Assembly: GCF_001761485.1 (NCBI RefSeq) | Contig: NC_090773.1 | Coordinates: forward strand, 1,922,001-1,986,000 | Reading direction: 5' to 3' | From: Yarrowia lipolytica | Lineage: Eukaryota > Ascomycota > Dipodascomycetes > Dipodascales | DNA length: 64,000 nucleotides | Part shown: in pieces, positions 44,401-55,510 of the stretch | How positions within the stretch are numbered: the stretch's first letter is position 1 | Layout of the letters: each line of letters begins with the position of its first letter | The notes under the pieces: generated by a model | Database searches by the model: none | What the model saw: only the letters and a program-made list of their open reading frames with translations | What the model was told of the DNA's origin: nothing | Made by a program: the position numbers and the translations under genes

Positions 44401-44930
44401 AGGTCGCAAACAGGACTCATATTTAGAAAGCCAACATTCATAAGAAACTAAGAATAGCAGTTATGATCCCACAATTAGCCTGCAGTGATAACGATTCTCC
44501 TGCTTCTATGTTATGAGCCCATGGTTCTGTTTTGTAAGCGGGACGAGCAATGTCTCTACACTGTGAATACTTTGAATAAAAGCAAATACCACAAATAGAG
44601 GCACCTATAAATTAGGTCGAATAGTGTCTCATCCTGGTTTGGAATTTATTTAGTCCATGCTTCATAAAGTGGGTTTGGTGTCAGATGTACAATGATGTTA
44701 TTGCACTATGGAAAAGTCAATAGCATCAACCTTAGGTCAATATTCTGACCAGTCATAGTCCCTAACTAACATCCTTCGACTTCAGCCTTCTGAGTAGTTA
44801 TTTAGAACCTCTGAAACTTGCCCTGCCGTCAAGTCTATGGCCTTGAGATCATAGATATTCGAAGAAAGAAGTACAACAGTGAATGAAGTATTCCAAGACC
44901 GTGATTGTATTTCGATAAGAGAGTCTTAGA

Positions 44931-44955
44931 TACTGTACATACTTTATGTACAGTA
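44931..44955. repeat. Perfect hairpin
   Basis: TACTGTACATA, CTT, TATGTACAGTA: 11-bp perfect arms with a three-base loop. Confidence 0.85.
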
Positions 44956-47900
44956 CATTCAACTCTTTCCTAGCGTCAAGGTCATATGGTCAAAGAACTA
45001 CATTTTGGATGAATGCAGGGGAGTGAATTGACATAATCAGATAACTGCGAGTAGTAGTAAAATCAATTCTGAAAACGTCACATTTGATAATGACTCATCG
45101 GATTATCTCAATTCTCCTCCATAGCTGTCCACAATACCTGAGGTACTGTACTCACAGTCTCATCTCCTTTTATGTAACTGGGTTGAAGAGGCTAAAGCAA
45201 ACAACGAGGATGGCTTTTGATGATTCGAGTAAGAGACACCAGGTCGATCAGATCGGTAACCAAACGGGTAGCACTTCACTTTGTTCGTGTAAATGTTTGA
45301 AGTGATCTTTGTGTCTGTGCTTGAAGTGATATCCGTAGAGGTGTATGACTAAGTGAGGAAGTCACATTATTGAGAATCTGGAGCTATAGAGACAGAATGA
45401 CAACTCTTTGAGATGTGTTAAAACACTTGGTAATGCCTTTCTAAATGTCGTGTCAGAAATACGACATTTTGCTTTAATAATGTCAATATTAATGATGGAA
45501 GGATAATTCAAAAAGGAACAGATGAAACATCCCTGCCATCACCAAAGTTAACCATCAACTGCACAGACCCCTGAACTGTTCTTCCCACGAGAAGGTGATC
45601 AACAAGAAGCTCCTGCTGTAGCATAGAGTTACATTTTCAAACAGCTCTTAGTTTTGTTTCACCAAAACTGTTACCACGAAGTCGAGAAAACCATCAATCT
45701 TAGAGGATGCTATTATTTCAAACGTGCGGTTACAAATATGATAAAACAAGTTCGAAAAAGTGATTTTAAGACTCCACAACAAGTGGAGATTCTTCCACCA
45801 AAGACATTAATCAGATGAAATATACCTGCAAGGGAACACATAAAATTTGTATCAATTTCGTGGTCGGATTTCGATCTGAACGAGTTCAGAATGACCAATT
45901 ACGTATTTACTATATAAATACCTATATCTTGTCAATATTCATTTATGCCCACAATTTTGCTACATTGATTCTTTTTGACACTGTAGGAGCCAATCATATC
46001 TTTTAGGCAATTTTGTCGTGAATTGCAGTTTCAATTTTTTAGAAGTCATTCAGTTTTGATGACAGCACAACGAGTGTTTTATAATATTAGTTTCTTGTTT
46101 CTTCAGATATGTTCTATTTTTTGTCCTATTTGGAATTTTTGTCCACTCGTTTCTCCAAAATACCTGTTTTTTGTGACTGAAATCGACTGGATATAAATAA
46201 AAATTCGCACAGCAACATCAATTCTCGAACAGCAACTAAGAAAAATAAAAAAAAGGGCCAGAGGAATTTTTTATCACACTAAACAGGAATTTTACTGATA
46301 TATTTCGACTATTACTCTCTGGGAGGTATGTCGAGGTGTCTTGTTACATATCTAGCCCAACGGCTCATATGAACATAACGTCATGGAGTTTCTTAGCGTC
46401 TAAAGAAAAAAAATCAAGGATAATCCATTAGCCATGTTATGTAATGCATTATTATCGTTTGGTATATTTCAATCATTGTCAGTGATTCTCCGGCTCCATC
46501 TTCTAACATGTCGTGTGGTGATAAAGGGAATACGTGGACAAGATAACAACAGGAACGATTCCAATCCGTGTAAAACCCAGAGCTTCTTAACACTTATTTA
46601 TTTACTGGGTATCACTTTTAGTGCTTCTGGATATTTCAAAATATTTATCCAGGCGGCTACTCCAGAATGATAATTGCCGCACTCTTAGGCTTGAGACCGA
46701 ACATGGAGAAAAATTACACCATTGTGAACATAAATAGCATACAAAATTCTTATAATCCACTTTGAAAAAAAGAAAAAATCCATGTAACTCCCCCTGACTC
46801 TATATAAGACGGACAGTCCAATCCTTGTAGGTGTCATGAGATCATGGGTGGCATGGTTCTGTCAGCAGGGTGTAGATATCGTGGGAGGGGGTCATCAATA
46901 GAGTCAATATTTTACAAATTGTGTAGTGTGAATCACAAACCCCCATTTAATAGCCATTTTGAGGTTCGGGGTATAGTTAGTACTTCACCGTCAGCACTGA
47001 ATTTGAATGACACGCCCTACCGGGGCGCCGCTAGTTCTGCAGCAACTAAAATGAAGACACATCCATTGCCGGAGTCCCAATAGTTCAAAAGGGAATAGAA
47101 TCTAGCATTGGGGTGCCATGTATCAGTGATTTCAGGGAGCCGTTCTCAATCGGAGCTTCCTTTAGCCATCTTACCAAAGTTGTCTGTCATGTTCAATTGT
47201 CTGAGTCATATCAGCAGGGACAGATCCTCGACACTCTTCGGACCAATAAGCCTATTAGTAGCAACAGCTCAAGTTCGTCCCCCAGCTGAATTAGATATGG
47301 CCGACAATGGCCGCTGTAGCTGTCTGTAACTGTCTGGACAGCTTACTCTTGGGTTTTGGTGATAACAGTTCAAGCAGATTACTCTTTGGGTCCAGCATTC
47401 CTATTCATGGAGAAATTTCTGATTGCAAATCTGAAGAAACTATCGCTATAATGGTACACGTTACTCGTACAAAAAATTGAACAAAAAGGTCTAAATCCCT
47501 TCTTTCCAGTGGTACTGTAAAGAATTTGTGACAGGACTAATAGGCTACTGTACCTATACTGCTACACCACAAGAGAGACGAAGAAGTCACCGGACTCGGG
47601 GGAGAGCTACCCAATCTTTTTGAGAATTCTCTACGATCACTGTAAGATCAACAATTGATACTGCTGGCCAGGTAGTTCCGATAGTTGTCGCTTCCAACAG
47701 GGGGATGACACCCACTACTTGTAGATGAACAGCCCCTCTACTAACAGCCCCTCTACGAGACTTGAGGAAGACGACAGTCATATCGAGACCTTTTCACAAC
47801 TGCTTGTTCGGTTTGTTCAGCAGGATTTTTGAAGCAGTTATCTGGAACTAACTAGGCCCCAATATTCACAAAGGGCAGGATATCTTTGAAATTATTGGCC

Positions 47901-48690
47901 AATTTCTTGTTTCTAACACTTTCTCTCGGAACTCTTACACTTTGCATCACCTTTCTTTGGCTTTATGTTCCCCTTAAATTCCCCTGAAATTCCCCTTGAA
48001 TTTCACTAAAAGGTTCACAGTACAATATATACCAAACAGTAAGTTTCATACTGATAAACTCCGCGTTGTTTAAGCTTTCACAAGAGCATCTGAAAACAGT
48101 CTCCAAAACGCTCAATAATGGTCGCATAAAAATTCCAAAAATGTGAACCTACTCGCCCTGAACCATTATATACGATTATTACATAAAATTAATCCACAGT
48201 TGAGAAAATGATGTCCTAAGCTGTACCGCCGTCAGAGGCTAAATTTCCGAGGGTGCAAGTCTAAACAAGATAAGGTTTTAACGAGTAGTCATCAATGGAA
48301 AGAACTGTAAAGTAGAAATGTCAATAGGGGTCCAACTTGATGAAAACGCGTTGACCGGTTAATTAGATCTACTCATAGAACTTCACTGTATAATTTTGAG
48401 CGAATTCTACCACTTTTTAATGTGGTTGAATTTCACGACCTTATTTTCGGCGAAAATATACGACGCACAATGTTTTTTTTTTTCTTTCGAGATAACGGTC
48501 CGAGATTTAATGCTACACACAATCCAAGACATTTATGTAAATCGATATGACTGTGTATATGACTGTAAGATTAATATCATGTTGTTGGGGTTCTGACCAT
48601 CATTACTCTAGACACGAGTTTTGGGTACAGTCACAAGACCCACTGGGAAAAGTCACAAAAGCCACCAGGGCAGAAGTGGGTCGATTTTCC

Positions 48691-50082
48691 TTAGGCTAAG
48701 ACACACTTTTCACCGTCCTTGCCCTTTCGTCCCTGCTTTCTTCCACCGTTCCCTCGCACGTTCTTTGGGGGGGAGTAGTCGGTAGCTTTAGGTGTAGGGG
48801 CAGGAGCAGAGGGAAGAGAGGGGGGAATTGAAGGAGTAGTTGAGACGTTTCGTCGGGCCGAGATGATTGGGGCATTGTTAGCTGTGGGAGTGGCTGGAAT
48901 AGAGGGGGCGTTAGGCGAGTTCACCACAGAAGTAGGAGCGGTGGAGTTGTTGGATGTGGAGGTGTAGAGCGACTGAGAGTTGATTGAGCTGGAAAGGCTG
49001 GGTTTCCGTACGTCTTGGGTGGTTTGGTAGCTAGTGTACGAAGGAGTGGGGGAGATACCCGGTCCATTAGGAGATGAGGACAGCATGGAACGGGGTTGTT
49101 GCTGGGGCGCGAACATGAGCACGTTAGGCTCCTCGTCGGAGGCCAGCAGTTTGTGGGCCAGGTAGGAGTAAATTTTGATCCAGGCGGTCTCCACCTCCAG
49201 CGTAAATCTGTCTCCGAACCGGTCGGCAAAGGTCTTGACCATGGCTTCTCCTAGCCATCGGTAGTGGATGGGTTCGACACCGATCATTCGGTTGTGTCGT
49301 TTTCCCACCGACCGCAGGAATTCGTCCATCTCTTCAATCCTCTCGAGCGAACTGATAGCGAGTCCAAACACGCCCGCGACCGCCACGGATTGTCTCTTGA
49401 TGGAAGGGAAGATGGACGCGAGCTCTGCGTGGGAGGCCATCAGGTTGGTGTAGAACTGCTCGCAGAAGAGCGCGGTGGGGGTTCCATAGGCCGTACTTTG
49501 TTCCAGAGACTCGGGGTCGCTCATAAGATCCGACCACAGCTTTTGGGTGAGTTCGATTTCTTCTTTAGTCATGTCGAAGACGACCTTCACCTGGGATGGT
49601 CGAGCCAGGTTTGTGGGGGTCATGGAGCCATTGGTTCTGGTCTCTCTGGCATCGTTGGGGTTGACATTGAACGGCTGAGGGCCCTGGGAGTTCTTGACTG
49701 GTTGCTGGGCGTACAGGTGCGGCTTGATTGTGTAAAAGTCCCGTTGGGACTGAGAGTATCCGTCAATGTCGGTCATTTTTTTGGAGCTATGGCTGTAAAC
49801 GGAGTCGTCGCGAACATGCACGCCCATGGTTTTTAAGGGCGACTCTACAGATTGACCTGGACCTGCTGCAGAGGTACGTCGGGGAATCAGTGGTAGCTTG
49901 GAGAAGCGGCCGAGGCTGGACGAAAGCGACGAGATGGATGAGGTGCGTGACGGCGGATAGGGAGGTGCAAACGGCGGCGTTTCAAACGATGGCGTGCGTC
50001 TTGGTGCGTCTTGTAATGCGCCAGCATAGTATCTCTCCCCGATCGCGTTTCCTGACTTTTCTGCTGCTTCGCTATTCTTCAT
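48691..50082 (-). CDS. Globin-domain protein with C-terminal CaaX box
   Basis: A 463-aa protein. Residues 1-165 are a Ser/Pro-rich, probably disordered extension. Residues about 170-312 form a single-domain globin of the fungal YNL234W-like type: CD1 Phe225 in SIFPSIKRQSV, a Gln231 near the distal E7 position, proximal His263 in GKRHNRMIGVEPIHYRWLGEAM, and WIKIYSYLAHKLL closing the H helix. There is no reductase domain, so it is not a flavohemoglobin. Residues 313-440 are again low-complexity. The basic tail GGRKQGRKGKDGEKCVLA ends in C-V-L-A, a CaaX prenylation motif beside a polybasic patch, as in Ras-type membrane anchors. I infer a membrane-tethered heme protein, perhaps a redox or gas sensor. 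A TATA-like element lies about 65 bp upstream. Confidence 0.85.
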   Translation of the reverse strand: MKNSEAAEKSGNAIGERYYAGALQDAPRRTPSFETPPFAPPYPPSRTSSISSLSSSLGRFSKLPLIPRRTSAAGPGQSVESPLKTMGVHVRDDSVYSHSSKKMTDIDGYSQSQRDFYTIKPHLYAQQPVKNSQGPQPFNVNPNDARETRTNGSMTPTNLARPSQVKVVFDMTKEEIELTQKLWSDLMSDPESLEQSTAYGTPTALFCEQFYTNLMASHAELASIFPSIKRQSVAVAGVFGLAISSLERIEEMDEFLRSVGKRHNRMIGVEPIHYRWLGEAMVKTFADRFGDRFTLEVETAWIKIYSYLAHKLLASDEEPNVLMFAPQQQPRSMLSSSPNGPGISPTPSYTSYQTTQDVRKPSLSSSINSQSLYTSTSNNSTAPTSVVNSPNAPSIPATPTANNAPIISARRNVSTTPSIPPSLPSAPAPTPKATDYSPPKNVRGNGGRKQGRKGKDGEKCVLA

Positions 50083-50145
50083 GAGGTTTTGGTGAGATGG
50101 GCTCCCTCATCTGATTTGGTGCTAATGAGACCGTTCAGGCACGTA

Positions 50146-50153
50146 TTATATAT
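50146..50153 (-). promoter_or_regulatory. TATA-like box of the globin gene
   Basis: ATATATAA on the minus strand, 64-71 bp upstream of the ATG at 50082. Confidence 0.4.
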
Positions 50154-51399
50154 GTCAGCGGCCAAAAGACAGCTAATGAGCGAGCCCTGGTGGATGTTTG
50201 CAGGATGGAGAGCCAAAAATCTCCCCTTTTGGGTGTTTGCATCCAACTTGTCTTTGTGGCCTGTTGTCTAGACTGCACTGAACCGTTTTGTGGGCTGTTT
50301 GGTCCCCAACATGAATCATGCAAGACTGGACTTTGTGGGGATTTTGCTTTGCATTTTATTTAAATGTAATTTCAGCGCGTGGGTGTCCATCTGGCTCCAC
50401 CGATCTGAAGTCGTAAATGAACAGAATCGCCCAAAACGGGCTCTAGCAACCGCGACGCCAGTAATATAGATGTTCCTGGATCACCGATTTGCAGCAGAAG
50501 GGGACACAGTCAGCTGACCTTTTGGATTGTCACCATGGAAATACCGCCAAAACCTGCCCTTCAATTGCCAACCCCTATTTCCCATATTATCCCAGCATTA
50601 AATTATTTTATTTTATTTTATTTATCATAATATTAACACGTTAACTTTATCGATATCACTTAATTTATCGCAATGCCCCCCTTAAAAGAATGGAGCACGT
50701 TGAACCATATGCCGCCAAGTCATTTCACGTGATCATCAGGGAAACTGGGGTGGAAAAACCCCTGAATCTGATATTGACAATATTAGAGAGGCCTCGGCAT
50801 GTCCATTGTAAATATATAAAAAAAATGGCGCCATCTCTCGAAGTCTGCGCCAAGACTTGTTAGGGTTCCGCTCTCTCACTGAACGCTATTCTGAAAAATT
50901 CCAAAAAAATTCCAAAAAATTCCAAAAAAACAAACCCATGTTTCCTCCTGGTCTGACGGTTGGGAGTTAATCCAATATAGATACTCGTGCAGGTTATTGT
51001 ACACTCAATAGTTTTTACTAGTTCTGGGTTCAACCCGTAGAGACATTTTTGTTCATTGTGTCACTGCGATGTCCCTTGTTCTCAGAGCGGTTTTACCAAA
51101 ATGGGGTTTTACCGAGGTCATTGTCTCGTCAAATTACTGACTCAGACTCTGCAACACATAATATCTTAGTATCCTCTAAGCAATGTTATAACATGTACTG
51201 TAATATCGATGTTGGTCTGCAGTGTCTCGTCTCTCAACTCGTTCTTAGGAACCCTGGAAGCTATAGTTTCATCTACGACGTGCCAGCCTACATATATATT
51301 AAAATAATGAGTCGGTTCGTGGCTCTCCTCTGGTGACTTGTCTTTTAAAATCTTGGCTTTTGGCTAGTTCTGATGAGATATCTTTGACTGTGGGTCCGT
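50154..51399. other. Intergenic, no gene seen
   Basis: Contains an ATTTT minisatellite (50600-50625), an ATTCCAAAAA repeat (50898-50930) and a TTTCACGTGATC site near 50724. No coding frame is supported. Confidence 0.5.
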
Positions 51400-51900
51400 T
51401 GTCTAGGAGGGTAGCAGGACGGAGGCCATTACGGGTGACCCAGAAATTCGATGTCGGTGGCGAATAACCCTGCATTTCGGCAGATTGACCACCAACTGAG
51501 CTGCTTCAATGATCTTGAACGCGCTTTGGACGGTGGCAATGTGGTCTTCCTCAGATCTCCGACTGTAGATGAGGATGCCGTCAATGTACACCACACAGAC
51601 GTCTAGTTCGATGAGTTCTCGTAGGTAGTGATCCATCATACGTTGGAAGTGGGTTGGTGCGCTACAGAGGCCAAAAGGTATAGCAATGGTTTCGAAAAGG
51701 CTGTAGCGCGTGCTGAATGCGGCCTGGTGGAAGTCATCCTCTCGGAGACAGACTTGATGATATCCGGGTTGGAGGTCGAGGAACGTAAACCATTGTGCTC
51801 CGTGTAGTTGGTCGAGGACGATCTCGTGATGTCTCCCCCGGTCTCGGTATCAGTGGACTACAACGGTGGAGGTTCCTGAAGGCTTCGACACTGTAGCCAA
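51400..51900 (-). mobile_element. Fossil Ty3/gypsy reverse-transcriptase fragment
   Basis: The minus strand shows a recognisable stretch of Ty3/gypsy reverse transcriptase: the block around FLDLQPGYHQ, the IPFGLCSAP block, and the catalytic region near YIDGILIYS. Only about 500 bp remain. No LTRs, gag, protease, RNase H or integrase were recognised beside it, so it is a broken, old fragment in AT-rich decayed DNA. Its LTR relationship to the solo LTRs at the left of the window is unknown. Confidence 0.85.
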
Positions 51901-54900
51901 ACAGGTTCAAGAGCGTCAGGCACCTGATACTGATACCTCTCTGCTACGATGCTAAAATAATTTCTCAATATCTGAACTGAACAGCTGTATGAGTTGGTTT
52001 GAACGAGACTGACGAAAGTCGCAACTAAAAACGCTGATAGAAAGCTACTATACATGAAAATTAGTACGGTTAGCTTCCTTCCACCGTTTACGATTTATTG
52101 ATAGCTAGAGACCATGCTCGAAGCTCAAGTTGAGGGCAGTGGTTTGAACAGCAACGATTTACAACCAAAAATTGTTGTAAAACGCATTAAAATCTATTAT
52201 TAAGATGAAAAGACAACTCCAAAATATATCTAGTAGCTTTACTGATCCCTGCCAAGCACCGACATCCATTTTCTGAATCCCCATTTCCCCTTCCACAGAG
52301 TTACTGGAAACTGCTTTGTGCTCTAAAAAAACTCAATCTTTTCCGGAATTCTTGACCAGTAGTACTGAGAGGATTATTGGTATCCTTTGGATTGCATCTT
52401 GATTCTTGTGGGAGTGTTTTGTATTCATTGTTCTCACCATGTGCAATGGGTGTACCGAGTGCTGATACTCTTATGAAAAGCCCAAATCTGCGTATCCAGT
52501 CGTAAAAATCTCCGCTAGAGGTACTGTTTACAGTAAATATAGAACAATAAATAAGTTCAGGTGTGCTCCTATTGTTTGTTTCACGCGAAATATTCGGTCG
52601 AAAGTGTCGAGGACTCGAGTCAGTCGATTCACGAAGATATCATCAAGTGGAACTAGGGAATGAAGTGAAGCTAGAGATAGTTACTGTTAACAATTGAAAA
52701 GCACTGTGAAATAATTGTAGCAAACTTTTCCTGTTAGTTTGGAATTTATTCAGCTTTTATGTATCTTTTGTAGTTTTATGTGAGAGACTTTCAAAAGTTG
52801 CAGTAGCGCCTTGAATACTACAATACTGTATGCATAATGATAGATAATAGTACACTGTACAATACCGACAAGTACCTATTAGGAATAACTTGAAGTCTGG
52901 GTACCCCCAATTTCAGGACAATTATTCGTAATTAAATCCACATCTGAAAATAGTAAAAAATCTAAGCTTGGAATTCCATTCCAAGGAACCGAATAACAGT
53001 TCAATAACGTGATTAACTACAGATAATGAAATCAATTGCATTAATCCGCCTATGCTCAATTAATATCAGAATTCTAAAGCTGAAGTTATGAGTATCAATT
53101 AGTATTTTTTGTAAAGTTTTTCTCCAAGAAAAGGGATTCAAATTTTATTCAAGTCTGATGACAAAGCAACGAGTCAAGTTTTATAGTGATTAAAACGTGA
53201 AATTATATCTTTAGACAAATTTCTATCCCAATATGATAACTTCTCTATACTCAATCTTCCAAAAAAGTGGTTCTGGGGGTCAAATCTAACCTTGCAGAGA
53301 TTTGGAATAGTAGTATCATCATGAGTTCGTAAACTAGGATATAAAACAAGAAACAATGCATAATGATGCAATGTGTTATTTGTTTTAGATCTTCTCTAAC
53401 TCCATGAAGGTATAATGTGGTATCTTGTCATATAGGGGAAAATTGAAGAAAATCTCATTAGAAATGATTTATAACACTTGGGGTATCTTTTTGATATGTT
53501 TGCCATTACTTTTGGAGTTCTTCGCGACCTTCCCGCACCCATTTGGTACAAGAATGGGTATATCGAGAAGTGATTAAGAATTTGATACATGATGGAAGAT
53601 ATGAATATGATCTTTGTAATGTCGTAGTTTCCATTGAATATCACTTTATGCGCCTGATATTTCTTAGGCGTTTTTTTTTCCCCTTCTACATAGTTGTTCT
53701 TTTTAGAATCACAGTACATCCTGTGTACAGCACTGTACCAAAGTATCACCCGAGAGTAAAATAAAAAGAGCTGGGTGGGAATCTTGGATGAATATTATCC
53801 GTCTTTGCAAAGTTCCTGCTTTGTTTTTGTGTTTGTAGGAGATCCTGGTTTCACCTACTGATAATGTATTTTGCGTTGTTTTTGTCCGCTGGATTTGGGA
53901 AAAGCTTTAGAGATGTTTTGTCGAATAATAGAGAAATACAGGTAAGGAAGGGGTTTTATTACTACAAGTAGAAAGCTTCTACTAATTGATATGTCGGAAT
54001 GATGACGTTTATATATGTATTGTCGCGTGGTTCCTGGAAGAAACTCTCACCCCATACTCCCCGAGGAATTCCGGAAACGGCTGTGAAGTTCAATATATTT
54101 GATAATAGATCAAAATGTCTACAAGCAGAGATTTCAGATAAAATAACGTCCAGATTTAGACTTGTTTGGGAATATGACACACATTTTCAGTATAGAGGTG
54201 GCAAACTGACTCTTGTGAAACGCCCAAATAGATCTACTAAAGCATACCAGTATAACACTTTCAATAAAAATAGATAATAAATTGGATATGAGAGTGCATT
54301 TTCGGCTTATGAGTTATGATATGACGTTGAGAGTCTCCATAGGCTGAATCAGGTGAGTGTGATCTCAAGATTGCGTCAAGTGTGGAAAATTGAAGAAATA
54401 GAAGCCTGATAGGAAAACCAAATGGAAGCTGTATCTAATAAATGGGAACTAAGGAACCTCTTGATCTTTGGAATTTATTCACCACGTGGTAAACTGCTAT
54501 TGATGGTATACGGGAAGCACACAAAAAATTGTTGTATTGTTTTTTTTTTTTGTTTTTTTTTGTAGATTGAAACATACAAAACAACACCAAGGTAACTGCA
54601 TCTAGGAGAATGACACAGATTATTCAAATGACACTTAATCATACTGGAACGGCATTTACTTCGTCTACAATGATGCCTGTAGAGTAGTCGATCAAAGATG
54701 ATTTTCCACAACGGTTTAACGCGAGTAAATGATGCTGTTAAACTGAGGCATGCAGTAGATCATAATAGACATCTAATCCAAGGACTTGTCTCAGCTTTCA
54801 CACTTTTTCTCATTCTCGCACATTGCCTCTACTACCTGAAATGATCTGGCATACTTCCGACACTTTTGCGGGAACATTATGATACAGTACAGTACCTTGC

Positions 54901-55510
54901 TGAGTCGTTCTATATAACGTTTTGATACGCATAAGAATATATAAAAACCTAAAAATATAATTTCCTGAAATTCAACGTTGACTGTGTTACTGTCAGTGGC
55001 CGGGTGTATGATTGTGGTACAGTTAGCAGTCACTGTGGGGATTTAATGAGCCCTTTTAAATTGATTCTACAAAAAATTCAAATTAAATTGACCTTTTTCA
55101 CTGTCGTTTCCATGTTTTGTGACGATTTTGGAGTTGCCCCGAATTAGCCACGGATGCACCATTCTGCACCATCTAACCTTCATGTACAGTGTACTCGGAA
55201 GTGAAAATTCGGAATGAAATGAAATTCCAGTTGTACAATTTATAAAAGGGTTTTCCCAAAAGGTTCCAAAAGGACCCCCAGAAATCATATTTTAACTGCA
55301 ACTACTTGTTCCCTTCGAACTCGGGCTGTTTTGTGCGTTGTTCTTGGTCCTCCGAAGTAGGTGCGGAAGCACAGGGAGGGTTCTGGCATAGATACGAAAG
55401 GCAACCGGCGAGAGAGTTTCGGGTCTTGGCTGCTGATCTGAGATTGATTAGTTTGTGTTGACGATGGATAAGATATCACCCGTATTATATATATACATTT
55501 TTTATATATA
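51901..55510. other. AT-rich intergenic DNA with dispersed repeats
   Basis: Holds counterparts of repeats in the 41-46 kb desert: 52740-52830 (like 43845-43930), 53133-53230 (like 46029-46120) and 54045-54190 (like 43385-43540). Also poly(T) near 54540-54560 and a TATA-rich run (55485-55510) before the transporter gene. No gene is seen. Confidence 0.5.
55485..55510 (+). promoter_or_regulatory. TATA-rich promoter segment of the MFS gene
   Basis: TATATATATA followed by TTTTTTATATATA runs right up to the ATG at 55511. If this is the TATA element, transcription would probably start downstream and translation at 55553. Confidence 0.4.

Larger units (their letters stand above)
40358..48690. other. 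8.3-kb AT-rich desert with decayed repeats
   Basis: No intact gene. It contains a tandem duplication (41322-41440), a perfect 11-bp-arm hairpin (44931-44955) and several segments that recur elsewhere with roughly three-quarters identity by eye. Those segments are near 42062, 43390, 43845, 45480 and 46029, with partners at 52.7-54.2 kb and 41.7 kb. GTAC words are much rarer than in the left half of the window. It looks like long-decayed repeat DNA. Confidence 0.55.
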
